NCBI GenBank assembly: GCA_030770425.1 | Contig: JASJFT010000022.1 | Location: 289,037 to 353,036, forward strand | Length of the DNA stretch: 64,000 nt | Origin: Darksidea phi | Lineage: Eukaryota; Ascomycota; Dothideomycetes; Pleosporales; Lentitheciaceae | Direction: 5' to 3' | In this document: positions 44,674 through 56,207 of the stretch, piece after piece | How the letters are laid out: the number at the start of each line of letters is the position of its first letter | Position numbering within the stretch: position 1 is the stretch's first letter | The notes under the pieces: model-generated | Told to the model about the DNA's origin: nothing | Seen by the model: the letters and a program-made list of their open reading frames with translations, nothing else | Databases searched by the model: none | Program-made: the position numbers and the translations under genes

Positions 44674-46622
44674 TTACTTGAGCTTACAGCGGGACTTGTC
44701 GGTGCCTATTAAGAGTAGCTCAATGCGAGAAAATAGGATTGAATTTGAAGCCTGCACAATAGCTACAGCAGGAAATGACCAACACAGTGCGTAAAGTTTG
44801 TACCTATCATCGTATCTGAAACTCTTCAAGTTGATCTTGATTATGTGCAAGAAACTCATCGCACATGAACCATTCAGGGAACTCTGGAACTGCCAATTTT
44901 CCGTGAAGATATGACAATCACCACTAACAAGTGTCCAGTTCCCGGTTTGGTCTTGCCGCAGAGCACATGGCGAATCAGTCCCTGAAAGAATGCAGACCAC
45001 GTCTCCATCATGTACGCTTCCGGCTACAATTGCCAGCTCACTGTTATCCAATAATATAATTCTACACTGCTGAATGGAGTAGAGAAATTCTTCAGCTTTC
45101 CAGTTACCAATGACGGGATTCGCATCATCCTTCCAACGTTAAGATTAAGACCTACTACGTTGAGAGAGGGGAAGCATAGCTTACAAAATATGAGGTACTC
45201 CACCGATTTAGGTGGAAATGGAGAACTTGATCATCGATTAGGGACATAGCTGATAATTGGTCAGGACTGGTCACAAAATATGCTGTTAGTATACTTACCG
45301 TCAGCAATCTCCTGGCCAAGCTGGTCATTTATGGTACAATTACCCTTCATGTCTTCCAAATCAACCCACTTCCTAAGGTTGTCAAGGCCATGATAGAGCA
45401 CCTTCATTTGTGCTTCCGCATCCTCCACACTAAGGAACGAGAAAACTTGACTTCTTCTAACTATCTGCGCATATCGGCGACCTGTGACAAGCAGTTCAAG
45501 GCAGCCATTGTTCTCTCCATCTGAGATCGATCGTATTATGTGTGTTTGTTCATTGAGAGGCTTGAGCTTCGGCGCGTATTGACCCGGTGTTGCATTATGA
45601 GATTCAACGCTGAAGTAAATCCAATTAAGCGGAAGATTCTGGGACCAATCTGGAATCCATGACGGCATGTTCATCTTATGTGGGTGGCGAATGGCGGTGA
45701 GTAGCCGGAGCCCTAATACAGGCAAGAGAAACATGGCGGTTTCAATGAAAGTTTCCTCAATCGATTTAACGTAATCAATCAAGTAATCCATCTCAGACTG
45801 CCGGAACCGGATTAAAGATTTGAGAGCAAAGACCCTGTCTCTAGGATCGGTTGCCAAATTTGTTCTGCTCTTGTACAACAGATGCCATAGATTGAACTGT
45901 GGAGTCGAGAATTCCTCTGGGAGAATGCGTACAATTTTCAGAGCGAAGGGCAGAGTGTCCTTGGTCACACGCGTGTTTCGGTAACCAAAGCACAAGGCAT
46001 AAAGAGCCTCTGAAGATACGCTGGCTGAGCCGCACATGACCGTGATATAACCTTTCATGCAGACTTCTTGGAGAACCCAGACTCTTTTGAACCATGCTCT
46101 CTGAAGCAACGTGTCTAGTTCTTGAATGATTGCATCGCTCGGCGACGGTCGGGGGAGGCCTTCTATTTGTAGTAGTGACCTGTCCGCCTCTGCTAGTTCC
46201 TCGAATAAAATGTGACTGCCTGCAGTCTGTTCACCAAGATATACCGTCACACCAAATGCGCTTCGAAAGATTCTGTCCATGATACGGACCTGGACTGCTC
46301 TTTCTATGAGATTTCCCTGATCAATACAGATAGCGTCGATCCATAGCAGCCTGTCATGATGTTTTTTGCGTAAATGCTGAAGAGCGCTGTAACAGTTCCT
46401 CCCTACACGCAACTCTCTTCTACCGTTGTAAAGGTAGATCGCTTGTTGATGAGCGATGTCGCCCCACGTATAGGAGACTGCTTCGTATTTGAGGGATTTG
46501 TCAGACAATTGTGCGTGTTGAATCGTGCATATGAGAGGATCCGAATCATTTGAGCTTGGATGCAACACAAGAATCCGAATAGAATCGTCATGTCGCAGCG
46601 AGGAATACCGGTAAGGTTGCAT
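44674..46622 (-). CDS. HET-domain (heterokaryon incompatibility) protein, 3 exons, 614 aa
   Basis: HET-domain proteins act in fungal non-self recognition and can trigger cell death. Exons 46622-45299, 45249-45185 and 45129-44674 join in frame (615 codons); introns of 49 and 55 nt have GTAAGT and GTAAGC donors. The HET domain begins near residue 46 with KYEAVSYTWGD, then LRVGRNCYSALQHLR, LLWIDAICIDQGNLIERAVQV and FGVTVYLGEQ. A conserved block follows (QRAWFKRVWVLQEV, TDPRDRVFALKSL). The C-terminal exon has the common GDVVCILSGTDSPCALR and VSGDCHIF block of this family. No NACHT or WD repeats are fused. The gene is intact. Confidence 0.9.
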
Positions 46623-47626
46623 ACTCTAAAGATGATCACAAAGGAAGTTCCAAGGAGTTGTTGGGGCGTCATTAGGAACTGGGGATCTTAGCAAGGTTTA
46701 GGCAGCAGCTTCTCGGTGCAGGCCTTTTAGCCGCATTTGGCAGGTGGGGCTTTTGCCCACTTCATTATAAGGCGCAGCTTACGCCACTTTCCAAGGCGTC
46801 TCCACCAGATATGCATGCGCAGAACAGTGTTGCAACTACGCGCAGGGTGAAGGCGCATTCGCTATGCACTGTACAGTTCCGAGCAAAATTGGTTCCCGGT
46901 TTGGGGGGTCGAAGTTCCTGTAAGGGATTAACAAGTGACAAATTCCGAAGATCATTATTTAGACTTTCTTCAATAGGCCTTAACCCCATAGCTCCAAACT
47001 TCTAAAAAAAATACAGAAGCGTAAAATGAAATGGGAGACAACAGGACAGCGTTTTAATTAAATAGCTGTAAGGTAAAGACTATGATCCGTCAATTCGCTA
47101 GGCACACTTGAGTATACTTAATTAGGGGATATGGTTGCGCCAACGGTGGCGATCGCGTCAACTGCTTCTGCAGTGATAGTATTTTTTGTATGTGCGTGTG
47201 TGCGCGTGTGCGGCTCAAGAGCCTGCTCATGATCCGTGGATGATTTTGGCTCGCTACCAAGCTTGACAATGACTCTTTCCCAACCATCGAAGTATGGGTC
47301 CTATATATAAGAGTTTTTCATCCTATCTATTCCTCTCAAACTGTCACCTCTTGAATTGCGCCAACTGTGGGTATTCCGTTATGGGCGGATGTAGGTCAAG
47401 TGAAAAGTGTGTAGATGCATAAGTGTGTTGTTTAAGTGTGGGTAGAAAAACGTTAAAAGTCGTATAATAATTATCGTCTAAAAAGGCCTCAGCGAGAGTC
47501 TCCAGTGGTGTACCTTCACCGAATCTTTTTGGTGAGTTGTATCCAGAGTTATGTCAAGGTAATGGAAACCGTCGCGCAACATTGTAGGACCCTCCATTCT
47601 CGCTCCCTCGCTCTGGATCTCGGAAC
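46623..47626. other. Intergenic region, AT-rich in part
   Basis: 1.0 kb without a supported gene. A GT-rich microsatellite (TGTGCGTGTGTGCGCGTGTG) is at about 47190-47211, and AT-rich stretches lie around 46990-47130 and 47440-47480. Confidence 0.45.
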
Positions 47627-48079
47627 TTAGACAGTGGCAGAGAGAAGCGCCTCGAGCCTTTCCATAACACGAATGACTATCAGCTTATATATCACTATAT
47701 CGCACCATGCCAAGTTAGGAACCGAGGCCTGTAGTTTTAGACCGAGAGGACCCACTACCTTTCTAGCTACGTCGGATGTTGGATCTGGGATGCTGCATAC
47801 TCCGGTACCAACTATCTCATGGATGTAAAGCTCGAGATCCAACTGTGCCCCGGTTGGAAGCAGATTTGCCGTCTTCCGTTGGTGCAAATGATGCATACAA
47901 TCGATTTGCCGCACAGGACTGGACCATGCATTTATGGTTTGAACCAGCATCTTGACAAATAGATGTAGAACTTGTCGTACAGTGACATCTTTGCCGTTCG
48001 TAGTGATCCCGCCGAATAAACCGCTCATTACCCGCACTCTGACCTTCGTGCACGCCGGATATGTGACTTGACTGTTCAT
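47627..48079 (-). CDS. Doubtful 150-codon ORF
   Basis: An ATG-started frame (MNSQVTYPACTKVRVRVMSG...) of 150 codons on the same strand as its right neighbour. No domain, signal peptide or repeat was recognised. It could be a real orphan, an exon or a remnant, and it sits in a gene-poor gap, so I give it low weight. Confidence 0.25.
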   Translation of the reverse strand: MNSQVTYPACTKVRVRVMSGLFGGITTNGKDVTVRQVLHLFVKMLVQTINAWSSPVRQIDCMHHLHQRKTANLLPTGAQLDLELYIHEIVGTGVCSIPDPTSDVARKVVGPLGLKLQASVPNLAWCDIVIYKLIVIRVMERLEALLSATV

Positions 48080-48352
48080 CCAAGTAGCTTATAGAGGCTC
48101 ATGCTCAAATTTATGCATCAAGAACGCGATGTGGTCGAAATAATGCTGGGATGAGGTATGTAGCCTAGCTACTGCACTACTCGTATATCTTCCACATGAC
48201 CATCACGCCTCATAACCATTTATTACAAGGAGCAGAGTAGCGATATTCAGGGAGAGAGAGCGACGAAGCTGGGTCGAAACTATCTAGATGAGATCTATAT
48301 AAATATACCCAGCTGAACTAACTCGTGATACCATTGATGGCGATTGGCTGCT
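48080..48352. other. Intergenic region
   Basis: 3' flank of the FAD oxidase gene; nothing recognised. Confidence 0.3.
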
Positions 48353-49904
48353 CTACGGCAACTTAAAACCACCGGGTACCCTAGTCTGGAAGAATGCACT
48401 GGGATCATATTTTTCACTGACTGCCTGCAAAAGCTTCACGTTCTCCGGCCCGTAGCTTTCGATAACATCCTCCGTCCTGTAGGCGTAATTCATGAAGCGA
48501 TATCGCTCCCCCAAGCCTCGTTGTCGCGCCAGGTCGTCGATATTCTGCAATAATCCAGTGACTGCATTGATGACCTTGGTGTCGTCCGCTGTGTTGGTGT
48601 GCACACTGTTCAGAAGTGTGATGACGAGAGGTCCATCATCCGGTGAGAGGCCCAGCGAATTGGGTCCGTGCGTAGCACACTGCTGGAGCAGATGCTTGGT
48701 GAGAGGTTGAAAGACCATGGACAGTGTAAGGCCGGGTACTGTCTTGATACTTTCGACCGTCTTATTGTACAGGCCCTGCATATCGAGCATCAACTGCTTG
48801 TCAAGCCTGATGCTAGTGGTGAAGAACAACTGCCGAGCCCCATTCGTACTGAAGGACGACTGTTCATTGGCAAATCCTAGGAGCGAATCCTCACGAAGAG
48901 TGTTTGCAAGCTGCGGCTCGATAGCCGTGAAGGGTGCCAAGCTGGGTGGATTCGATGTGGGCTTCGCATAGTACACGTTCACCACGTTGACCGGACCGAG
49001 GGGGCTATAGGCAGTAGCAGCAATCAAATGAGCGTTGCAATCGGGCTCCGGGGTGCTGGCAAAGTTGTAGAAGTCCTGGACAATCCCGGCATAGGTTGTC
49101 GTGGGATAGTACAGGGCACCTCCCCACATCTTGCCTTGGTGAAATGCGGGCAAGTCAAACCGGGTGATGATGCCGAAGTTGTTTGTGCCGCCTTTCAATG
49201 CGCGAAAGAGGTCTGGATTGCTATTCTTGTTGGCTTGCACAATGTCCCCACTAGAGAGGACAACTTCGAAGTTGATCACATTGTCACAGACGAACCCTGT
49301 CGACTCGGAGAAATATGAAAGACCGCCTGTACAAAAATCAGCCGTCGAGCCCTATGTTCAAGAGAGAATCATGGTGCATACCGCCTATGGTTAAGCCAGT
49401 GACTCCAACTTTGGATACACGTCCGCCTACGACGGCGAGGCCCTTTTCCTCTAGGACCGTGTAGACACTGGCCCATACTTCGCCTGCGGCGATGGAGACA
49501 ACATTGTTCGCGTCAACGGTGACGCCTGTGAGCTGGCGCATGTCGATGGTGATGCCATTATCAATGTTCGCAGCTCCAGCCCAAGGAGTATGGCCCCCGC
49601 CGCGAACCGCAACCTTGACGCCTGTTGGGGTGTTCTGGAGGTACTTGATGATGTCAACCACATCTTGAGCGGCCTTGGGAAGCAACACACAGGTTGGCTG
49701 AAGCTCGTTCTCAAAGGCGGCAAAGTAAGAGTTGGTGCTGTTCTCGTATTGCGGAGTTGGAGGCAGGTAGACCATGCCTGGGAACGCAGTCGCAAGGGCG
49801 TTGCAGTCCATTTTGCCACTAGATGATGCTGCAGCGGAGGTCAGCGAACATAGATACAGGACGCGGTATATCCAGCTGCATCGACTGGAGGTTGAAATTG
49901 ACAT
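48353..49904 (-). CDS. Secreted FAD-linked oxidase (berberine-bridge-enzyme-like, PCMH fold), 2 exons, 498 aa
   Basis: Exon 1 49904-49382 and exon 2 49326-48353 flank a 55-nt intron (GTATGC donor, TGTACAG acceptor) that restores IGGGLSYFSESTGFVCDNV. Residues 1-28 look like a secretion signal. The PCMH-type FAD domain shows VAVRGGGHTPWAG with His105, the usual site of covalent flavin attachment, then IDMRQLTGV, AAGEVWASVY and VVGGRVSKVGVTGLTIGGG. The C-terminus has the BBE block MNYAYRTEDVIESYG and LQAVSEKYDPSAFF (usual consensus YxNYAxxxxxxxxYG and KxKYDPxxxF). Such enzymes oxidise sugars or secondary metabolites. No biosynthetic cluster genes lie next to it, so a carbohydrate or alcohol oxidase is as likely as a pathway enzyme. 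Confidence 0.9.
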
Positions 49905-51079
49905 CTTAAGCGGCTACTGAGCAGTGTGGTTGTGCAAGCCACCCAGGGGAGTCGTAGGCAACTCTTGGCGTGCGTGAGATGCGAGACACGGCAAGACTCG
50001 TACATTATGGAATATATATTGGATGGGAGTCTCACCAATCCGATGCGACCACGAGCGATGGCGACTGTAAACTGGCGCCTCGTTCGCGTGGGCTGAAGGG
50101 CTGCTGTGCAGGGAATGGGTTTATTTGCAGGTGTGGGTGGTTATCCGCGCCCACACGACCGCAATTTGTACAGGGGAGATAGGATAGTGTGTGGCACGGT
50201 ATGCGGCGTCGATGGCCGGCCGTGACAGAATCTGCAGCTGATAATGTAGGAAGGAAAGATAGGAAGGCGAAATGCTCCAATAAGATCGATATGGTGCAGT
50301 AGCACATCAGCGTTTGAGGTCGCAATAGTATATGGAATTTAAATCAACGGAAAGGGTTTTAAATTCAATCATGCCCAATTTACCATTTACAGAGGGGAGT
50401 GCTGCGGCTGGAGTTTGCAAGGATGTTGCTCCTGCGCCGCCAATGTGCATGTACGACAGCCTTGCCTCAAGGCCGCTGAGGTGCGTCGAAGAAGGCGAAC
50501 GGTAAATGCGATCAAGTGCGCGGCTGAGCTTGTCACATGCATGTCCGGACCGCATTGCGCAACGAGAAAGTGAGGTCCCGAGGCACCATGGTCAAATTAT
50601 TAACACATGCTTCGATTCACATTACCGTCGATAAATATACCGTCCGTTGCAACGACATGGGAGAACTAGCTAAATTAACATAGGAGCTCTGGCTCGCAGA
50701 TCCCGGCCCCAGATCATCGCCTAACGTTGCCCTACCTGCTTCATAGACGACTGCTCGATACTCGTCGACTTCGTTATGGCGCCCCAATGCCTGTGGCTGT
50801 CGGGCGCGAATTTTGTCAGGGACACTCCCGGCCCAACCTTGCCTGCAGTCGCTTGCTGAGAAAGCAAAGGTCGTTCGAAACTGCGGTAAGACGTGGACGA
50901 AGGAGGAGGGTTCGACTTCTTCGAAAGAGGATAAGAGCCTTTACCTTCCAGCTCTGAGGGGCCTGTCCAAGTAGAGCGCATCGAAGAGAAGGCGTTTCGC
51001 AGGCTGGAATAGAGGGATGACTTAATGAAGTGGTTATTCCAGCTCGAGGAGATGGCGGGAGCGCAGTTTTAGATGACGG
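49905..51079. other. Intergenic region, doubtful short ORFs
   Basis: Promoter side of the oxidase, followed by gene-poor DNA. An 86-codon frame at 50721-50981 (-) reads as moderately coding-like (Ser/Pro/Lys-rich) but has no domain or flanking splice logic. Confidence 0.4.
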
Positions 51080-51374
51080 TGATATATCCTTCGGCCGTTC
51101 TACACCGTATTAGTAGATATTTGCACCCTATTAAGAGGTACTTACGCAGTCGCAAGAACCGGAGGGCTGTTCTATGTGGTATCCACCCCTGAGAAAATTT
51201 CATCCGGTAGTACATCGAGATATAGCTAATAATCATCGCACTATGATTTCTATGTTAGACGGGTCCTCTGGTATTCGGCGCTGAAATTATAGAATTCCGA
51301 TGAGAGAAACGACGCTGATACTATCTTACGTACCGGTAAATTTAGCTTTGTTAAGATTAGTAGAGGAAAGTATT

Positions 51375-51471
51375 TGATTTGGATTTGCATAGTGGGAGTC
51401 TCTTCAGAAGGTCCGCACGAAACACAGTAGGAGTTTGTACACAGTAGAGGTGCTATACCCACACCTTATAC
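51375..51471 (+). repeat. Direct repeat copy A (about 97 bp)
   Basis: It matches copy B at 51923-52018 over its length with only a handful of differences, mostly transitions (for example CCGCACGAA against CCGTACGAA). Shared segments include GATTTGGATTTGCATAGTGG and GTGCTATACCCACACCTTAT. Confidence 0.85.
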
Positions 51472-51922
51472 ACGATAAGTAGAGGAAAGTATAAGATGAA
51501 GCCTCGGTAGCGATGGCAACCGCTCCCTGTAGGGATCCTTTAAAATCTAAGCGCTGTTGGTGCTTTGTGAGTACCATAATATCCTAGGGGCTACCATGCC
51601 GGTGAGTGTAGTAGCTACTAGAATCAGCGACTAGTATATAAGAAATAGTACGATAACGGCAACGTATAATACCTATCGGAGCTAAGTTTTCACTTGGAAC
51701 AGTCGAATACATAGAGTAACAATGGCGGTTTTAGATACCTAAAGAGCGGGGCTAACTAGAACGTTTAAAGCGTAGGCTCGCTATAATCCATTAGTATTAT
51801 AGGAAAGGGAGAGAGAATACGCTCTAAGTTACCTTTATATGAGACTTATTAAAATAGTAAACGGGGATATTCTATTAATATCGCGTAGTCTTCTTAACTA
51901 TTGATCGGTAATATATTTGATA

Positions 51923-52018
51923 TGATTTGGATTTGCATAGTGGGAGTCTCCTTATAAGGTCCGTACGAAACACAGTAGGAGTTTGTACACAGTAGAGGTG
52001 CTATACCCACACCTTATG
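51923..52018 (+). repeat. Direct repeat copy B (about 96 bp)
   Basis: Second copy, 548 bp downstream of copy A and in the same orientation. Weak similarity continues past its end (GATAA..TAGAG, and further on CGGTAGCGATG in both flanks), interrupted by a small octamer repeat, so the original repeat unit was longer. Confidence 0.85.
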
Positions 52019-52025
52019 CAAGATA

Positions 52026-52050
52026 ATAGAGCTGTAGAGCTGTAGAGCTG
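52026..52050 (+). repeat. Octamer tandem repeat GAGCTGTA x3
   Basis: Three direct copies of GAGCTGTA directly after repeat copy B. It is likely a local slippage expansion within the degenerate tract. Confidence 0.9.
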
Positions 52051-53050
52051 TACACAGTACTTTCGATCGTGAGATACCGACGAGGTGATGTTTCGAACAT
52101 TCAGGCGACGAGCAATGACATGTGCTGCCGAACCGCAGAGCATTGGGAGACCAACAGCGGTAGCGATGAGTTAGCACACCTACACTACCACTCACAGTAT
52201 AAAAATTGTCTGCAATGATACGAGCATCCTATTCACATCCATCTCTTATCAGCTTCCTTACTACATCCCTTTCTTATACCCGGCCAGCTTCCTCACATCA
52301 ACGCCCACCAACCAAACGTCTTCACCAACGATCGTTCGCCTAGTCCTTCAGCAGAATAAACTAGAGCACAACAGGCTATTCGAGTACAGCGCTCTAAACG
52401 TTTCGAATATCGCGGCGGAGCATGAACGTTAATATATATCAATCTTAAAACTCCCTATCGAACTTATAGCTAGTACCTAAGCCGATATATATTGTAAGAA
52501 AAGTGAAGACTAGAAGATGTAGATCTAGAAAAGGTTATTATCTAGTCGTAGCTACTTGAGAAATAAAACTTGTAGTCATCTAGATATAACCTTCCAACCA
52601 CCGTCGTATTCATCTAAAGCCTAGTTATTATAAATATTAAGCTAATACTTCTAAACGGTAAAACTACTACTAGGTAAATACCTTTATTTTTCAAACTCGA
52701 GCTAGTATATCTACATATACTACTTCTTAAAATTAGTAAGAATAAAGTAATCAAGGTTACTAGACTTACTATTAGTATACTTAAGGGCTACCTCTATAAA
52801 TAGAGGATAGAGGTAGTAATATATCAATACGCCTATAGCGACTCCGCCCTTTGTTATATAGTTATAATGGAAGTTATAGGACTATAGATCGATATATAGT
52901 AGTAAATAAGTTTTAAAATAGCTTTTAAGACGGGTCCCGCGGGTACTAATAGGATCGCGAGATAGAGAAAATATTATAGGTTAAAGAGCTAGCTACGTAA
53001 GAGGATGACGGTATGGAGAGGAATGTAGGGATGGCTGCGGTCATTACTGG

Positions 53051-53521
53051 TGACTAGTCGCGTTTTCGGCCATTTGGTGTGGAGCAAGCTGAACACCTCT
53101 CATGGGATCCAAAACCGTGTGTTCCATCTATACGAACAATGAGCAATCTCGATCCGACTGAGCTCTACGGCGAATCTCCTACTTGCGTATCCAGGCAATT
53201 CTTCTCTTCTTTAATCGGCCCAATTTTCAAGTGCCGAAAAAACTGCTAGAGAGTGTCTTACGGAGAGCGCAACCTGCTGCATATATTCTTGTTAAGATAC
53301 TAGGAATAATACTAGCCATAGCTTCATTAGGATCACTATATAGCACCCCTAAAATCCATTTCTGGTTCCAAAACTGAGCTCCTGCTGGCTACGGAATGGA
53401 CTACCAGACCACGTTCCACCGTGACCGCAGTAAGTTCCAACCGACCCACATACATTCTCATGCACGTAATCGTTTAATTGTCGACGCCAACCGCCAACCC
53501 TCCCGAATGACCTTCAACAGC
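53051..53521. other. Transition from degenerate tract to effector-like gene
   Basis: Base composition returns toward genic values. No conserved CDS was recognised; it forms the 3' flank of the minus-strand secreted protein candidate. Confidence 0.4.
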
Positions 53522-53906
53522 TTATTTATTCTTGTTTTTCCTTCCCGCCCGGCCACCAACATTGTTATCATTAGCGCTGCCAATGCTCACGCGGTCGCAC
53601 GTGTCGGCATCGGTGCCGCAACGGGAAGGCAGCAGACAGCAACCGTCGTCGGCAAATTGCGCCACTCCGTCGGCACCATTGCCGAGAGACACGCAGTCGG
53701 GTCCGTCAGGGAAACCGCATCTGTTGCGTGGTCATTTTGTTAACGAATTAGATCTTAAACCACTGCCTTGTGGAGATAATACGGGGCGCAAATTTGAAGT
53801 GAGATGAAAAGGGGACGCAGTCCGACAAGAGGCGGAACTAAGGAAGCAACTTTACCCATTGAACGCCAGTGGCGAAGACAGCAAAAACGATAGGGAGGAA
53901 CTTCAT
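53522..53906 (-). CDS. Candidate small secreted cysteine-rich protein (effector-like), 2 exons
   Basis: On the minus strand, ATG 53906-53904 opens MKFLPIVFAVFATGVQ, a clear signal peptide. A second coding block starts after CGCAACAG (about 53722) and ends at TAA 53524-53522. It is cysteine-dense, with spacing C-x7-C-x17-CC-x5-C-x6-C (for example CGFPDGPDC and CCLLPSRC), six Cys in about 45 residues, a pattern like inhibitor-cystine-knot peptides; an Asn/Gly/Lys-rich tail follows. A TATAAAG lies about 130 bp upstream with a CT/CA-rich leader. The intron is unsettled: the obvious GTAAAG donor is out of phase with the acceptor, and the only in-phase GT I find gives GTTGCT. So the gene may use a weak donor, have a mini-exon, or be damaged. 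Confidence 0.55.
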
Positions 53907-54034
53907 TTTGATATTAAGGGAAAGTGGAATCCGCACAGCAGATGAATGAAAGAATGTTATTGATAAAATCGAGCGACTGTTGATAATACGATGTAGTGTC
54001 TAATCGATCGTTCGTTGAGTAGAGGATAGACGAT

Positions 54035-54041
54035 CTTTATA
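54035..54041 (-). promoter_or_regulatory. TATA box of the 53.5-kb secreted protein candidate
   Basis: TATAAAG on the minus strand about 130 bp before the ATG at 53906, followed by a pyrimidine-rich stretch (CTATCCTCTACTC) and then a TTCATTCATC leader. Confidence 0.5.
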
Positions 54042-55394
54042 ATCGTCAAGCTCTACCATGATTCACCATGATCCACGCAGTCTCAGATAGAGGTCTTGGC
54101 GCTGCGTTGTAGTTGTTTTGCCAGGTCGCTTGGCTGGGGAGTTCCAGAGTCAATCGTGAACGGACTGCTAGTGTGACGCCCAGATGATTTACGTAGGAAA
54201 GAAGGTGTTTAGCTTTATATGGCATACATTTTACCCTTTTCCGTTAGTATTGTGGAGCACGTCAGCAGTCCGTTCATGACCGGCTCTTCTGCGATGTGGG
54301 CCAGGGTCCATGGCGACATCCCTGCGAAACCTAGCTGCTTCATCCCGCGTGTCCCAATGAGATGACATGCAAGGTACCTGGTTTTGCAACTCCTAGCGTT
54401 AGTACGTAAATGGTATGTAGGGTGTACCCAGTAATGTAAGTCTTGCAAATCGTATTTCGTATTCAAGCGGACCTCTCTCTAGAACCTGACCAGGTGGGCA
54501 ATTAGTCATCACAGCATGTAGAGGCAGGTGTAGAATAAAACAAGAGAAATTAATAAGATAGTAAAGCAAAAGCAAAGGAAAAACATTAGCTATTAGAGAT
54601 GCTATACGCTATATAGAGTACGGGAAGGCGAGAGCAAACAGGACGGAGGAGAGAGGATCGCTAAGCGAGGCGACCATGCCTAAAGGGTCTACTTCTCCTA
54701 AGGGGGATATGTCGCCGATAAAGATTACATGCGCGAGAAACGAGCCAGAAGGTACCAAGATCTTTTCTAGCAAGCTGTTCGAAGTCATCGCGGGGATAAG
54801 AGAGTTTGGTACAGGCACTACGACAGGGCCGGGTATAGGTCACAAGATGTCAAATAATAGCGCCAGAAGATTGTTTCTCCCATCCGGCATGTTGTCCGTC
54901 AAGCTACTTCGAAAAAATATGGTTCTCAGAGCTTCAAGCTGGTTACAAGTACTCAATCTTCAGCCACATCACCAGCGTCCGGCTTAGAGAGTAAGCAGCC
55001 TTGAGCCTACGTAGTGCTTAGATTCTCTGGGGTAAGCGTCTCAACAAGGGCCAATAGAATCAACATCTCATTGATTTGGGCTGTTGTTGGCAACCCGGTC
55101 TGCACACCCATAAACTCGACACAGGCGTGTAGGACAGTAACTTCATGTTACGCTTAGGGCAACTCGCATAGTCCACATCAGAAATTTAGAACTAGTAAGC
55201 AATGATAGCGGATGTTGCCGGCGATATCTAGTGTTATAACGAATAGCAGCGTGGTAGTTGTGGTCTTGGTTTTGGTTCAGCGCTGAGAATGTTCGACTAG
55301 CCTACTTGTTGTAACATCGACCCCTAACTAGCACATACAACCATCGGGTCTCGGGAATTTATTTTGCCGTCCACTCGGCTGTTTGGCTGTTTTG

Positions 55395-55416
55395 AAAAAA
55401 AAAAAAAAAAAAAAAA
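55395..55416 (+). repeat. 22-nt poly(A) tract
   Basis: An uninterrupted run of 22 A, by far the longest homopolymer in the window. It could be the tail of a retroposed sequence or simple slippage. Confidence 0.9.
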
Positions 55417-56199
55417 CGATTAAAGATGGTACTCGTATTGCTGATGCCTAACGGATGTTGGTCCATTTTAGGATGATCCGCGATTTCATAACGTAAACGC
55501 GCTCTTGTACCCTGATTAAGACTAGTGCTCTATCTACGAAAGGACTAACGTTAGAATTTATGGAGACCATGAATGGTCGAAAGCGAATTACGAGCTCCCT
55601 GCTGACTATGCGGCCAAGAAAGTTGTAGGTCACCATGAATAGGCACGTTATCACCGAGCTAAACCTGAAGTTACGGCACTTGGCACCTCCATGCATGGTG
55701 ACACCCGTACCAGAGGAACATGGCCAGCATTCGACCAACAAGCCAAAGCCAGGTTGGCTCATAAAAAATGGTTAGATGCCTTACACCGCCTATTCTAAAG
55801 AGGTTATAACGCAAAACCAAGTGCAGGATTTACGATAGCGCTTACAGGTGGAAGGAACTCCGTTGCACGGACTCGCTTCCGGGCCTTCACTCCGAACGAC
55901 GCTTTAACTGGATGTAGTTCAACTAATGCAAGGTAATGAAGAGCAAATTGCTACCTGCTTCGCATTCACCACGGCTTTCGAATAGATTCCCGAATACGAG
56001 CACCTTTGAAGAAGGTAGAGTGACAGTGGCCGGCGATACTTCGTATAGGTACCGTAAAACCATTCTCTCATAGCCTGTTCAAGAATAGTACTCTTTTTAT
56101 AAAAACGTAAGGATTCATAGAGACTAGGAATAGTTAGACCAGTTCACACAGCCTGGCCCACAGAGGTTATGATACCAAACAATGTGAGAGAACTCACAG

Positions 56200-56207
56200 T
56201 ATATAAA
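56200..56207 (+). promoter_or_regulatory. TATA box of the 56.3-kb secreted protein gene
   Basis: TATATAAA located 120 bp before ATG 56327. Between them lies a leader rich in C, A and T (CACTGCACTCTCAAGC..) as in highly expressed fungal secreted-protein genes. Confidence 0.65.

Larger units (their letters stand above)
51080..53050. mobile_element. AT-rich degenerate tract, probable RIP-mutated transposon remains
   Basis: Between about 51080 and 53050 the sequence is dense in TA steps (for example 52430-52930, where TATA, CTAG and TTAT strings dominate) and all six frames are closed at short intervals. It contains a pair of about 97-bp direct repeats (listed separately). This composition, with TpA in excess and CpA depleted by eye, is what repeat-induced point mutation leaves in transposons. 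I could not identify the element class: no reverse transcriptase or transposase motif survives. Confidence 0.55.
53907..56199. other. Gene-poor spacer between two secreted-protein genes
   Basis: 2.3 kb. Short frames on both strands (54215-54466 -, 54609-54818 -, 54676-54987 +, 55448-55762 -) have no recognisable domain and overlap each other, so I do not call them genes. A 22-nt poly-A run is at 55395-55416. Confidence 0.45.

Noticed and set aside
51080..53050. Search for intact transposase or reverse transcriptase
   Set aside because: No surviving catalytic motif could be read in any frame, so the element class is left open.
53396..53743. 115-codon + strand ORF
   Set aside because: It overlaps the cysteine-rich minus-strand candidate in antisense; its translation has no signal peptide at the true start and no recognisable motif, while the opposite strand shows signal peptide, cysteines, TATA and leader.
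54215..54987. Overlapping 69-103 codon ORFs on both strands
   Set aside because: Mutually exclusive frames of similar quality and no motif; treated as spacer.
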